Positions 1 to 11,152 of a stretch of 64,000 nt of DNA are shown piece after piece; the stretch's first letter is position 1, and each line of letters starts with the position of its first letter. The stretch is from Gonocerus acuteangulatus (taxonomy: Eukaryota > Arthropoda > Insecta > Hemiptera > Coreidae): NCBI GenBank assembly GCA_946811695.1, contig OX328126.1, forward strand, positions 82,906,467 to 82,970,466, in the 5' to 3' direction. A program made the position numbers and the translations under genes. The notes beneath the pieces were generated by a model. It made no database searches, was not told the DNA's origin, and was given only the letters and a program-made list of their open reading frames with translations.

Positions 1-950
1 TCCCAAATAATAATTTTACACCGTTTCAGCACAGTGGCCATGGACGATTGTTTCTTAATGTTGCATACTGCGTCAGGGTTATTCTGAATATTTAGTGGCA
101 GCTTAAATACTGAATGAGCTGTTCTACCTCCATCCAATAAAGTTGCTGCAATGCCCGATGATGCAACGGCCAATGCGATGCCATTATTTGATCGTATTTC
201 AGCAAGAATTAGCGAAATAACGAATGTTTTGCCAGTTCCACCCGGTGCATCCAAAAAGAAGAACCCACCTTGTTCAGCTGAAACTGCGAGCATAATGCGA
301 TCATAAATGGTTCTTTGTTCCTCATTCATTAGTGGGACATTGCGGGCAACAATCGCTGCCATTTCTACAGTACTGTACTGCAGTTCACGATTCATTTCAG
401 TATTCATTAAATCAGATGCAGTTCGATTTGGCGAATTCATACCAAAATTACTAAGTGGTAAGTTGGCAATGACAATGCAAAGATCCTCAATAGCAATCAA
501 TGCTTCATTGTACATTTTGTCGCTGAATGTTATGGTTAGATCGTGGCACCGTATACGATGTTGATGCAATATATCATCAGTCATTGAATCTTTGTGATTT
601 TCCCATAATATCTGTGCTCGGGCTGGGAAACATGTAGTCAACACTATAGCGAATAGTAGACGAATTTGTATTGCTGTACAGTTCAATGCAGCTTCAGCAA
701 GCATGCATTCCCACTGGTTGTCGTCTTCCAGCAAGCCGAGTGCAAGGCATGCATCTTTATACGTTGGATATTGTTGCCCATTCACTTTACGTATATCTTG
801 AAATGATAATGGGCCAGTAACATTAACCAACAACAGTCGAAGATAAAAGCACTCCGTGTGTCTTGGATTGACTGTAAATAATCGCCCCAAGGCGTTTGAT
901 TTAAATAAATTGAGACATGCAGCAACTGGTGAGCCTTGCTTGCGGGGCAT
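1..950 (-). CDS. Helitron Pif1-type helicase domain, partial (runs off left edge)
   Basis: This is the 5'-to-3' SF1B helicase part of the same RepHel polyprotein. Translating the minus strand from 950 in the frame of the Rep exon gives about 316 codons without a stop, up to the window edge. The Walker A motif GGTGKT is at about 225-245, preceded by FFFLDAPG and followed by ASSGIAATLLDGGRTAHS, all typical of Pif1/Helitron helicases. Later helicase motifs are beyond the left edge. It is separated from the Rep part only by the TAG at 951-953. The open frame suggests recent activity of this copy or of its source. Confidence 0.85.
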   Translation of the reverse strand, partial: MPRKQGSPVAACLNLFKSNALGRLFTVNPRHTECFYLRLLLVNVTGPLSFQDIRKVNGQQYPTYKDACLALGLLEDDNQWECMLAEAALNCTAIQIRLLFAIVLTTCFPARAQILWENHKDSMTDDILHQHRIRCHDLTITFSDKMYNEALIAIEDLCIVIANLPLSNFGMNSPNRTASDLMNTEMNRELQYSTVEMAAIVARNVPLMNEEQRTIYDRIMLAVSAEQGGFFFLDAPGGTGKTFVISLILAEIRSNNGIALAVASSGIAATLLDGGRTAHSVFKLPLNIQNNPDAVCNIKKQSSMATVLKRCKIIIW

Positions 951-3129
951 CTATGTTTTTGTTTGAGTCCATGTGAAATAGCGTGGTACTTGTGAATAGA
1001 GTAATGTTCGTGCAAAGGCACCAAAATCATCCGCACGATTACACAATTCAAAAAATGCAGTGAGTCTAGTTTTAGGTGGATTTATTGCACGATCAATCGC
1101 TGTCTCGTTCGTGAAAAATACACGCTGACCGTTTTCAAGATGGATGGCTAACTGAACAACTGCTGGATCCCGTTCATGAATTGGAAAACCAAAGATATGC
1201 CAAGCAGCTTCATTGGAGCTGATGTACCGACCAATTTGGTAGAGCGTTATTTCATCGTTTTTATTCACTGGAGGAGCATTCACATTAGTATTTTCCACTC
1301 TAAACACAGCCATATCACTGCCTTTATGGACATACTTGCAAATGTATTTGATGCTCTTCACAGAACTGCAGAACTCAACATTAATATGAGCATTATATGT
1401 CTTGCTCAGCAGAGGCGAATATGGCACCACCCAACGATTGTCAATATCAATGTCTGTGTTGATGATATTTTTAATAAATGATTGTCCGCCATTTTCAGGA
1501 TTTCTTCGACGATATATTGGGTATCCGTCGACATTTGTGACCGTATCATTGGTAAAATCTTTAGGGAAATTTTTAGTACATTTTCCATCAGCCATGCAAG
1601 GTGATGAACTATTAAGAGTACCACATGGACCATGAATCATGATTGTTGTAACAATATCAAACAGCAGTTGGTCAGTGGATGGATCTGGAATTTCCGCAGA
1701 AATGATACTATCGATTTCTTCAGGACGGATTTTGTCGATGAACCAAACCAAAATGTGTGCATGAGGTAATCCTCGCTTTTGCCACTCAACCGAATACATC
1801 CAGCAACGTGTGGGACCAAATACATGTGATTTAGTAATGAAACTTATTAAAGACTTCAACTTTTGTCTGAACACACGTGCTGTAATGTCATGGCGATGTA
1901 TTGCATTTTGGCCTGGCAGTAGCAAAGATGTAATCTCTGGCCATTTTGGATTACATGTAAACGTGACAAATAAACATGGTCGTCCATATTCGCGCACGAA
2001 AGTCAGAGCATCCTGTATATATTCTTGCATATGACGTGGACTGCCTACGTACGATGATGGTAAAATGACATGGTTACCAATTTCGGTGACGTCGGCGTTG
2101 TTGTTGATAGCGTCTCGCAAATGAATGTACTCTTCCGCGCGCAGCTTTTGTTGATTATATCGTAAGTATCGTAGTCGTTCGCTCTCAATCTTCGCGTACA
2201 TGTCGACCATGAATTGTTGACAAAGCTCACGACATCGTAAAATGACGTTGTCCAGGCCACGTCTAATCATTAATCGGTACGCATAATAATCCTTTGAGCT
2301 AACGTTCTTGTTTGTTTCAGCTCCTGTAATAAAAATTAATTTAAATTTATTACGTTCAATAATTTAATTCTTTTGTTAAATGATTAATGATCAAATTAAT
2401 AATCAATGAAGTACCTGATAGGGGATATCGTTGTTTTATGTTTATGCAATATCCGTCTTGTCCCTTCCAGAATATTAGCGGATATTGGAGAGCGTCATAT
2501 GAACGATGTGTGTCAGCAATGAACTGAAGATTATTATTTCTTCTACGAATCACAATTTCTCGTGCAGCTGTACAATCGCCAACCATGATTCCAGCAACAT
2601 CATCAACAACGGGTGCATTGAATCTACGAATATGCTCTCCAGCTGGTGTTTTATCAGGATTAATGACGATAGCGTGATTATCCCTTTGTAATTGGTGCAT
2701 ATGTGATTTGAATATATTCAACAACTCGTTGTGCTCGTTCAAAAGAGCATCTAGCTCGCTGACGATGCGCCTGGCATAAAGTGAATCAAGGTTATTATAA
2801 TCACAACGTGCATTCACGCGATTGGCAAGTGCGCTTCCGGAATCCTCGCCGCCCATAAAGTAGATTTGTAAGAATTTATGTGGTTCGTTTGGCATTGGCA
2901 GCAGTGAGCCCATTTTATGATAAACTTGGCCTCTGATTTTGAATGTAGAATTGAATTGTTGACCATTTGCATTAGTATTTCGAACTATTTCTGTTGCTCC
3001 GAACGATGTCATTTGAAAGCATGAATTGAATCTTCGAATTGACTTCAGGAACACGTTAGAATCTGGATCCGTGCTGATAAGTAAGCCGTTCAATGGTTCA
3101 GGTGGTGTTTCAATTTCAGGTAGTTGCAC
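951..3129 (-). CDS. Helitron replication initiator (Rep/HUH) part of RepHel, with one intron
   Basis: This is the N-terminal and Rep nuclease part of a Helitron transposase, which nicks and joins DNA during rolling-circle transposition. The upstream exon (3129 down to 2415) encodes the family N-terminal region (LPEIETPPEPL near its start). The downstream exon (2323 to 951) holds the HUH signature GLPHAHILVWF and the tyrosine motif YICKYVHKG. The two are separated by a 91-nt intron (2414-2324). It has a GT donor after CCCTATCAG and an acceptor TTTATTACAG, and splicing keeps the frame, giving PLSGAETNKNV. A TAG at 951-953 interrupts the frame where related proteins have a tryptophan codon. The helicase frame continues directly after it. 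The true start codon is uncertain, because similarity seems to extend a few codons upstream of 3129. Confidence 0.82.
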
Positions 3130-3841
3130 TTTTCCTGACGCTGGACATAATTTAATTATTATTGATAAAATAGGAATGATTAAAAGTTAATATGAGAGTT
3201 ACACTGAGATAGCAAAATAATAATTGTCAACGTTACTACTACACTTGATGCATAAACAATAATGATGGCCGACAACTGTGTAGGGAGTGAGAAAGAAAGG
3301 AGACCGGCTTCGTTCTCATCCCTACTCCGTGCTGTTTACTGGGTCAGAAGTGACACCTGTAGTAATTAAATAATTTTATTTAAATAATTAAATAAGGGTT
3401 GATCGTAGAAGGGTGAAAATTGAGGATTGTATGTATTTTTGTATGTAAATAGAAATTAAAAATTTTGTCTAAAAAATAAAAAAAAAATTTAGGGGTGGAC
3501 TACCCCTAACATTTAGGGGGATGAAAAATAGATGTTGGCCGATTCTCATAGATACCGGATAAGCACAAAAAATTTCATCAAAATCGGTCAAGCCGTTTCG
3601 GAGGAGTATGGCAACGAAAACTGTGACACGAGAATTTTAAATATTAGATATATATTTATATTTATGTTTTTTATTCTATATTTTTCTTTCCTTTGTTACA
3701 GTTATCATTTATTTCCTTAGTTTCTTTCTCATTTATTTATTTGTTGTATTTTTGTTCATGCTTTATTGGTAGGTACTATACATATTTATCAGTTGACTGC
3801 TTTTAAAGAGTTTCTTGCCTAAGTTGCGAAGCTCTATAATT

Positions 3842-3846
<5 letters not shown>

Positions 3847-3900
<54 letters not shown>
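3847..3900. repeat. (AT)n microsatellite
   Basis: About 54 bp of uninterrupted AT dinucleotides just outside the Helitron 5' end. Similar runs occur at 26876-26930, 32147-32245, 34976-35036, 36580-36634, 42177-42272 and 48720-48741. Confidence 0.95.
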
Positions 3901-3903
<3 letters not shown>

Positions 3904-5500
3904 GGTGTTTTGGTTTCGACAGGATTTTAAAAAATAAGAAAATTAATTATATTTAAAAATTTTTTAAAGAAAAAGTGACTTGAAATGTTTTTATTATATT
4001 TTTATTTTATCTCAGGGTTCAGTTAATATTACCAAACTCACCACATACGGATTTATGACTAAAACTATTATTTATTTAATTTGAATAATTAAATTAATTT
4101 AATAAATTTCCTGAAAGAAAAGCATGAGAAATATTAAATTATAACCACTTCATACCGTCTGTCCTATTATGAGGTGAGACCATATTAAATACCATACCAG
4201 GAGAAAGGTTCATAGTAAATAAAATAGTTGGAAACAAATGACTTATATTGAAATAAAATACGTAATTTATGATTTGGCTGTGAGACTAAATTAAATATGT
4301 AAAAAAGAAAATGCTTGACTCACATAATTGTATCAATGTTGGGGTATTAAAGAAAAATTAGCACATAATTAAAATATTAAGCTTATATACTAAAATATAA
4401 TTATTGGCCATTATTGAAATTTTTGCTAGCTTTTATATTGAATTTAATTGAGTATTGGCAGTTATTGAGTTATACTCAGTTTATGATGCGGATTGTGTTC
4501 TGGAAGTGAAGAGGAAGACTGGTAGTAGTTATGTCGGCATGTTGAGGAGAATGATGGTTGCTGACAATGAATGAATGATGGTCGGCAAAAGAGATCGAAT
4601 GCCGTCCGTCTCTGGTGCTCAAATGAGATCGTGTGCCGTCAGTATCTGGTGCTTGAATGAGAAAGAGTGGTGGGGGGAGGCCCTTCTTATAGGCGCTACT
4701 CCTATCGTATCAGGAGACTCCCGTATGAAGGCTAGACATATCGGATGAAGGCTAGACATATCGGATGCTGGCTAGACATATCAGAGTAAACAGGAAACAC
4801 CTTTGCGCTTCTCCTGGGAAACTTGTTCTTTTCTATGCCTTATCGCTCCTGGACGAGACATTTTATAATTCACACTTCCTTTTTAAAAATAAACACAGCC
4901 AAGATTGGAACTGCTTTCTTTTTCAATAATTTAGTTGTTTGACAAAAATAATATTTGTGCTGGAATTATTGTATAGAAATGCTACTCTTTGCTATGCCAG
5001 AAACTGACTCTTTCTAGAGCACCCCCTTATGGATCATTATATTTCGGGTGGGCTCCGGTTTAAAAATAAAAAATAAAAACTGCTACTATTAGCATGTTTT
5101 AATTTTTTTTTTTTTTTTTAATTTTAATTTGGTCTAATGATTTTGTTTTCCGGCTCTGGTTAACTTCACATTAACTGGTTTCATTTTAAAATTTTAAATT
5201 TGTTTTCTTAATACGCTCTAAATTACATTATAAATAGTCCAGAATGTCTAAAGAATTATAAATTGTGTCTTATAACAAGAAAGGAAATTTCATGCAATAA
5301 TAATATCATTTACATTATCAACACATGTTGTATGGCTGTATACATCTTATTTCAATACAAAGTCACTTATATTTAAAAAAAAAAAATTATGTATTTACAT
5401 AAATTTCCTTTCTTTAATTTTACCCTTAATCCAATATTTAATAATTATAATTTCAAATTATCAATATAAAACAATTAAAATATCCACTATGACAAAAAAA
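3901..5500. other. AT-rich intergenic region, no gene seen
   Basis: No coding sequence is supported. The stretch is AT-rich, with homopolymer runs (T-run near 5105) and one short tandem repeat listed separately. Confidence 0.6.
4723..4786. repeat. Short tandem repeat, ~20-bp unit x3
   Basis: Three imperfect copies of a unit close to GGCTAGACATATCGGATGAA. No function is apparent. Confidence 0.8.
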
Positions 5501-5752
5501 AAAAGTATAGCTCAAAGCTGAGCCTCCTGGGCTCATTTAATGTTATGTTTTATTTATTTATTTATTTTTTAATTATATTTTATGTACAACAAGAAATTTA
5601 AATTGGAATTTCCAGATTCATATAAGGAATCATTAGGTGCCTATTAGACATGACTTTAACTTACAAGTTCTTATCACAATTACACTGTGTCCATCTTCAG
5701 TATGAAACATATCTTCAAAGTTTTCTTTTATTTTTGACCTTATTTAATTATT

Positions 5753-6595
5753 TCACCGAGAATTTTGTACAGCCATGTATATTGTTTGAATGAATTTTGC
5801 TATAGTTGAGTCGATGTAATCAGTGGATTTGTATGTAAGTGGAATGTCCGTGTTGTCATGCATTTCTGTCTTGAATTTTCCCCAGTCTATAGGGTCATTG
5901 ATGAGTCTTGGTGGTGGTGGTTCTAGTTTTGGGTTTTCATGGAAAGTAAGAATAACAGGTAAATGGTCAGAGTCTAAGTCAGTAAGTACGTCATGATATA
6001 ATGGCGAGTGGAAGTTTTGAATTATGGCTATGTCTAGTATGTCGGATTTGTAGCGTCTTTGAGTCGGGTAAAATGTCGGTTTGTCAGGTGCAGAAATAAT
6101 CAGTCCAAGATTTTCTGTAATTTTCATCAGTTGTGTCCCATTGTTATTATGCTTATTGCAATTCCAAGAAGGATGTTTACTATTTACATCACCCATCATT
6201 ATTGTAGGAGACCCTGTAAAAAGTTTTTGAAAATCGCCCTGTACGAGCCGAATTCCAGGCCTGCTATAGGCAGATATTATATTAACACTGCTCCTGTCTT
6301 GAAGTGTCAAGCTAATTCCTACTGCTTCTAGGCGATCAAGGGAAGGAAAAATCAAACTATTGTGGGCTAAATTTTCCTTAATTAGAATCGCTACTCCACC
6401 ACGTCTAGATCGTTGGTCAGTTCTGTACATTCGGTATCCTGGTGTCCTGTATTTGTCAGTGCTAATGAGGTGTGTTTCAGTGATGCAAGCAATGTCAATG
6501 TCGTTTCTACTAAGAAAGTTTGTCAGTTGTCTTTTTTTTAGTCCATTTGTATTCCAGTTAAGTAGAGAAAGATTTCCCAAATTAGGAGCTGTCAT
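5753..6595 (-). pseudogene. LINE ORF2 fragment: APE-type endonuclease, no RT
   Basis: A 280-residue ORF covering the apurinic-endonuclease-like domain that nicks target DNA for target-primed reverse transcription. Visible active-site signatures in order are NWNTNGLKKR near residue 13, TETHL near 40, GDVNSKHPSWN near 134 and LDSDHLPVIL near 207. The full endonuclease fold seems present. The frame stops at 5753, shortly after the domain, where a full element would continue for several hundred residues into reverse transcriptase. The ATG at 6595 is at the expected place, 94 bp after the ORF1 stop. Confidence 0.85.
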
Positions 6596-6688
6596 TATTT
6601 AGAGAAGAGAAAATGGATGTTAAAAAGTTAGTGATGAAGGCTTTTATTGTTAGAATAAATGGTTTTATAAGGTTGAGGAGTAGGTCTG

Positions 6689-7018
6689 TCATATTGTTGA
6701 TTGAATTTTGGTTAGTGTCAGTAGGGATGGTTGTTTTATGGTAGTCTGTTCTTGGTCTGTTCTACGATGCTGAGTCCATGCGTTCTGTCGCGGTAAGGAG
6801 GGTTGTCTTTGTTGAGAGTTAGTTGGTAGGTTTTCAGTTGGAGGTGTTGGTGGAGGTTTAGCTGGAGGGGGTTTAGAGGGAAGGTGTTTAGAAATTTTGG
6901 TGTGGAAGGATTTATCTCCAGAAGCAATTATTTTTTTCTGTAATACGTTTTTTAATTTTTTGTATTCTGAGCATCCTCTGTAGTTTGCAGAGTGGTTGCC
7001 TCCACAGTTTACACAGTG
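6689..7018 (-). pseudogene. LINE ORF1 (gag-like) C-terminal fragment with zinc knuckle
   Basis: Read on the minus strand from 7018, the open frame starts in a CCHC-type knuckle, CVNCGGNHSANYRGC. It continues through a Lys/Pro-rich tail (KPPPAKPPPTP) to a TGA at about 6689. This is the RNA-binding end of a Jockey-like ORF1. It has no start and is cut at 7018, next to unrelated sequence, consistent with 5' truncation. Confidence 0.7.
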
Positions 7019-7181
7019 CTATTTCGATTTGGGCAAGCTAAATAGTTGTGGAACTTGCTTCTTGCTAAGGTTAGGATCTTCCTTCATACATTCCAGGCTT
7101 TTTCTCTTTCCTCCTTCCTTCCGGCGCCCAATTTTCATACTTCTTCGTAAAGAAGGTATTAATCCGCACCAAAGCGGATCA

Positions 7182-7532
7182 AATTCTTGCGAATACACTT
7201 TGTAATAATTGCACAATACTAAACTTTAAACAGAGTGGAAAAAAAAGCTTGTGAACACACTCAGCAGAACAGCTGATCTCCCCGTCCCTAGGCTCGAAGG
7301 TGCTTGTTAAAGGCTTAGGGATGTGTTCAAAGAGTTGGGTGGGCACTACGAGGATATTGCGTGCAGCCGTTTTGGTCTTTCTGCCACCCAAGGCTGACAA
7401 ATCCAACTTCTTGCGAATCTTCTTGAAAAGAGGTTTATCTGGTTGGGCCGGAGGAGGGGGAGGAGAGGTGGTTTGTTCAGTAACAACAGCTATTTCGGGG
7501 TCATCAACTTTCGATGTCGTCTGTTTAGCCAT
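7182..7532 (-). CDS. Unidentified 117-aa ORF, Lys-rich and Pro-rich N-terminus (possible viral remnant)
   Basis: I do not recognise this ORF. The N-terminal third has a proline run (PPPPPAQP near residue 25), followed by a basic stretch (LFKKIRKKLDLSALGGRKTK). A small basic protein with a proline-rich leader is the sort of composition seen in matrix proteins of negative-strand RNA viruses, but there is no diagnostic motif. It lies downstream of, and on the same strand as, the two ORFs at 7742-9153. It could equally be a chance ORF in decayed DNA. Confidence 0.3.
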
Positions 7533-7741
7533 TCGTCGAACATATCTTGACAGACGACGGTGTTATTACTGTCCACAAGGACACACCTGACCTGGTGTAA
7601 GGTGCCTGAAGGATGGAGAGTCTCTTGTTGATAAACATTCTTGGTTTTTCAAGAACACGCTAACATATCCAGCCCTGCCATTCTCAACTCTTTGTCAACA
7701 GTTTGTTTTACATTGACTGTGGGTTTCTGAAGCGACCACGA

Positions 7742-8631
7742 TTATGCAGCTAACCTCTCTATGGTTGATCTTCGCACTTCCTCAGTTGGAGTCTCAAAAT
7801 AGATGTTGTCGTTTTCGGCATGCATCTCTCGATTATGCAATTCCGCAGCTGCACGCATCGCTTCTGCATTATGAGATTTGGAGGAGAGAAACTTAATCGT
7901 AGAGAAAGTGATGGTTTCCCTGTCGTCATGAATATCTGGTGTATCAGTTATATGTTCATTATGCATAAGCGCCACAAACAGAAGGGGCAAACACGAGCTT
8001 CCAGGCAGGCACCCAAAAGGGCGGGGGAATAGCAGATTGCTTGGGCCTGGTGAGCAACGCGGTCATCCCGTGGAGCCGGTGCGTCTGAATACTGAGCAAT
8101 GATATCCATCTTCGAACCTTTCTCCGATTCAGATACTTGTGGAACGATGGTGGTAGATTCATCCGCAGCCCAAACAGCTGTGATGCACATCAGAGCGCGG
8201 ATATCATTAATCTTGTGGTGATCTTTAGTTAGGGTGGTCTCCTTCCATAGGGAATTCACTCTTAACGCTCTAGCGACGGCTACGGCGAATACGCGGTTGC
8301 TTGGAGCAGCTGCAAAGAAGCGAGTGACTCTCAGGAATGGCATTCGTCCCGTTAGCATTGAATGGGCTATGGTACGACATCTGTTAACGAGGTCACCGAT
8401 CACATATTCTTTCTTGACGGTGGTCCTCTCTCTCACCGTCTGTCCGTTCTTGATTGTAGGGGTGATGGATACCTCCTTCCCCGAAGAATACGAATTGGGC
8501 TTTGTGGGGGCCCCTTCATAGTCTAATACCGACGTTCCTTGAGGTTGAAACTTCTCTAAGGCATGGTTAGGGGCAGTAAGGGAAGATGATGCTATAACGG
8601 CTATACTGAGAGGTTCCCCCTGGTTGAACAT
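7742..8631 (-). pseudogene. Unidentified ORF (227 aa, frameshifted to continue to 7742), candidate endogenous viral element
   Basis: A long minus-strand ORF starts one base after the stop of the upstream ORF (TAA, T, ATG around 8631-8637). Its frame runs to about 7948. A second frame, 7990-7742, continues with similar composition (Ala-rich segment EAMRAAAELHN), so one indel near 7980 probably split a protein of about 295 residues. The middle is Ala/Val/Arg-rich (FFAAAPSNRVFAVAVARAL), suggesting a helical globular fold. I cannot assign a family. Nucleocapsid-like viral origin is one possibility, suggested only by composition and gene arrangement. Confidence 0.35.
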
Positions 8632-8634
8632 TAT

Positions 8635-9153
8635 TTACCCTGGAGCGATGTTTTTGTGTAAGCGCTTAGCAAAATCCTCTACGTCGCCACTGGATTCTCT
8701 AGCTGGTAACACTGAGGGTTGAACATCAGGCTCTGCCACTTCACACGCCTCTACTTGCTCAACAATGAGCTTCTCCGTGAATTCTGCAATAGGAGTAGGC
8801 AGTTGGGGTTTTTCTGCTTCTTTTTCCATTCTACGCTGGTGTATAATCTTTGCGCGGTAGTCAAAGCTGGTGGAACAAGGTCCCTTGTCTGAAGCTCCTG
8901 CAAAAAGGTCTGGCATATCTAGTAAAAAGTCTGTTCCTGTCTTCTGCTGCAGATAAGGAGGTATGGCGCCTACTGTGCCTTGGGAGTACGGGGTTCCTAA
9001 GTTGGGAAATCCCCCTTCAGCCGCCAATCTCCGTCCATGGCTGAATAGGGTGAGTCTGGGGTTAAAATACTTCGAAGGGCTGTCACACCCCGAGTCATTG
9101 CCAGAAGAAAGTGTTGATTCTTCTGTTTTTCCCGTGTCGTCTCTCTGTTCCAC
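8635..9153 (-). CDS. Unidentified acidic, Ser/Pro-rich 172-aa ORF (candidate viral phosphoprotein-like)
   Basis: This ORF is rich in Ser, Glu, Asp and Pro, with a disordered-looking N-terminus (STLSSGNDSGCDSPSKY) and a charged C-terminus ending RLHKNIAPG. The same frame stays open upstream of the ATG at 9153 (to about 9230) with protein-like composition, so it may be 5'-truncated. Its stop nearly abuts the next ORF's start, as in termination-reinitiation gene pairs. No family is recognised. Resemblance to viral phosphoproteins is by composition only. Confidence 0.35.
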   Translation of the reverse strand: MEQRDDTGKTEESTLSSGNDSGCDSPSKYFNPRLTLFSHGRRLAAEGGFPNLGTPYSQGTVGAIPPYLQQKTGTDFLLDMPDLFAGASDKGPCSTSFDYRAKIIHQRRMEKEAEKPQLPTPIAEFTEKLIVEQVEACEVAEPDVQPSVLPARESSGDVEDFAKRLHKNIAPG

Positions 9154-9199
9154 GAAATTGGGCCCACGGGGTCCCTCAATCCTGTCTTCTGCATAAAAC

Positions 9200-9560
9200 T
9201 GCGTGTCTTGTTTGACTCCTGAATATTGAGATTGGATACAATAAGGTTGTCTGGTTTATAGCTAGATATAATGGGTATAGTTACAAAATGTTCATATCTT
9301 AAAGGTAGGGTTTGAATTACAAATGTTTCTTGCTTATCTAAGCTTATGAGGCTGGTTGGATATAGATGATACAAATGGGTATATGACACATTGTTACAAT
9401 TGGGGGTATTTCAAAAGTAAGATATTGGTCTAAAGCTGGTATCAATTGTATATATGGCTTTCTTACTATTTTTACAGCTGTACAATGTTCTAATCTTAAG
9501 TTTTTACTTAATTCTAAGACACAATTGTCCTTAATTTCTAACATGTCCTTACAATAATGG
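9200..9560 (-). pseudogene. Errantivirus/baculovirus-F-like env fragment, frameshifted
   Basis: Two overlapping minus-strand frames (9544-9344 and 9389 downward) read as one protein broken by a frameshift near 9380. The first holds two cysteines and ends ALDQYLTFEIPPIVT; the second begins YTHLYHLYPTSL. An 'IP...Y.LYHLYP' arrangement is typical of the central ectodomain of Ty3/Gypsy errantivirus env and baculovirus F proteins. The segment is short and degenerate. Confidence 0.4.
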
Positions 9561-9561
9561 T

Positions 9562-10179
9562 TAGTATTAAATTTCGTACATGTTCCTTCTTATTACCTTG
9601 TAAAGATTTGCGGGTTCCTTATAAATAATTTCAATACTCCAAATGATTGATTAACTAAAATGATTTATTGAAATAAATGATATATTAAATTAACTGAATC
9701 ATTAAAATTAAAAGATTTAATAGAATGCATGATTTGTCAAATTAAATGAATTACTAAATAATTGCTTGATGCTAAATTAAATAAATTAATGTTAATTATG
9801 ACAAAAATGCTTGCTAATTAGTAATTAGTTTGTAATTACTCACTAAACATTATATAAACTGGCCAGTGTGGAAATATATACATATGAAGGGCTTGTTCTA
9901 CTCGCTAACTTAATTTTTGCTACGTAGCAACAACACACTCATAGACAGTCTAGAATCACACTAGCAGGACTTGTCCTGTTCCGCCAAAAGGGAGACTAGT
10001 GCAGTCCTCCTTAACTAGAGAGGAAGGCACAATAACATTTTTGCCACACTCCCAAAGAGGCAAGCCCAATAGGGGCTAGCATCATTAGGAGTGTGACGTC
10101 ATTGCCGCCTCAACAACCTTTTCTTACAATGAGTCTCGGTTTCGCGTGAATCGTCATTGTTATGTTATTAGTAATTACT
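9562..10179 (-). mobile_element. Possible LTR (AGTAATTA...TTAATACT) within env remnants
   Basis: On the minus strand, a non-coding AT-rich block begins AGTAATTACTAATAACATAA at 10179 and may end TTAATACT near 9562. The AGT...ACT ends fit Gypsy/errantivirus LTRs, and a TATA-like TTTATATAATG sits inside near 9850. I found no second LTR and no clean target duplication, so the boundaries and even the call are tentative. Confidence 0.25.
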
Positions 10180-10202
10180 GGATATGGAATCAAGTAGGGG
10201 TA

Positions 10203-11087
10203 TCACTTGGCTGCACCTTTAGTGGAAGCTTTACAAAATAATATATTAAGCCAACTTGAACATGAAATAGTGCTCAAGAGCCAATTGAGTTGAATGTTGT
10301 CTGAAATAAGCTCCTTATTGGGTAACTGGATCATTTTGAGTTCTGTTACTGTTAGAATATTTGGGTGTGTCACGCCTAATTTACATTGTTCTAGCGATAG
10401 TTCAATGTCGTCTAATTGACTGTCTAAAAGTGTCAAGTATGCTAGAAGATCATAGAAAGTTAGTTTCTCTATTGCAGTGTCCATAATTTTGTTTGTATGT
10501 ACCATATCGTTCTTGAATCTATTCAATATCTTAATGTCTCTATTGTGTTCTTTTGTCAGTTTTACATTTATACTAAGTCTCTCTTCTTCATTATGCTCTA
10601 CATGATAAAGATTTCTCTCAACCTTTTGCAGAATCTGATCGTTCCTTTCCTAATCATCGGCATCCATATTACTAGTGATCCAATTGATAGCGGTTCCTAA
10701 CCCGTTAATTAAACCACTTTTCAATCTACAGTGTTGTAGGGTTCGTATATATGTGTTCATAAGATGACCTAATTTTTCCATAACTATGTCATACCTTGTG
10801 TCTAGTACTTGATGTAGTAGTTTATAGTCGTCGTTAGTCTTCAATCTTGCAATAAAAGTTTGTATATAATTGACTTCATTCGTAATATTTGTAAGGTTTT
10901 TATAGTGCAAGAAGGTATACCAGTCGTCCATAATAAAAGAAGAGTTAAGCTTAATCAGAGCTGCTCCAGGACCGGAGGACAAATTCTGGATCTTTATGGA
11001 GGTGATCACGTGGAACACCACGAACGTTTTGAACATCTGTATCAGACGTGGAAGGGGAATTAAGATTTTTTTTAATTCTTGAGACAC
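10203..11087 (-). pseudogene. Degenerate env (fusion-protein-like) gene of an errantivirus-like LTR element
   Basis: The minus-strand frame 11087-10650 encodes an ectodomain fragment. It ends in CRLKSGLINGLGTAINWITS, which matches the basic cleavage site and fusion-peptide neighbourhood (GLINGLG) of errantivirus env and baculovirus F proteins. The next part (10526-10203) is in shifted frames and includes LIYYFVKLPLKV just before a stop. Env would make the element potentially retrovirus-like, but the frame is broken by several indels and stops, and no signal peptide or transmembrane anchor is preserved here. A pol region is not visible next to it. Confidence 0.55.
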
Positions 11088-11152
11088 CTTGGGGGACTAT
11101 TCTGGGATTTATATATATATTTTTTTTTTTTTTGCGAACCCGTGTCTATAAG

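Larger units (their letters stand above)
1..3648 (-). mobile_element. Autonomous-type Helitron, 3' end outside window
   Basis: This is a rolling-circle transposon on the minus strand. Its proposed 5' terminus is at 3648, where the minus strand reads A|TC, the expected insertion between A and T with a TC start. Just inside lies the sequence around 3540-3640, which resembles the subterminal region of arthropod Helitrons (motif CTCGTGTCACAGTTTTCG). It encodes an HUH Rep domain followed by a Pif1-type helicase in one frame. The 3' hairpin and CTRR end lie left of the window. I see no frameshift; the only break is one in-frame TAG at 951-953. About 3130-3540 is the 5' leader, where I could not find the N-terminal codons with confidence. 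Confidence 0.85.
5500..7018 (-). mobile_element. Jockey-type LINE remnant (ORF1 tail plus endonuclease, RT deleted)
   Basis: On the minus strand, the ORF1 C-terminus (7018-6689) is followed by an endonuclease ORF (6595-5753), then a 3'-UTR-like stretch. That stretch ends in A-rich AATA repeats near 5545-5575. No reverse transcriptase is present, so this copy is both 5'-truncated and internally deleted. The order ORF1 knuckle, then APE endonuclease, is typical of the Jockey/I group of non-LTR retrotransposons. Confidence 0.7.
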
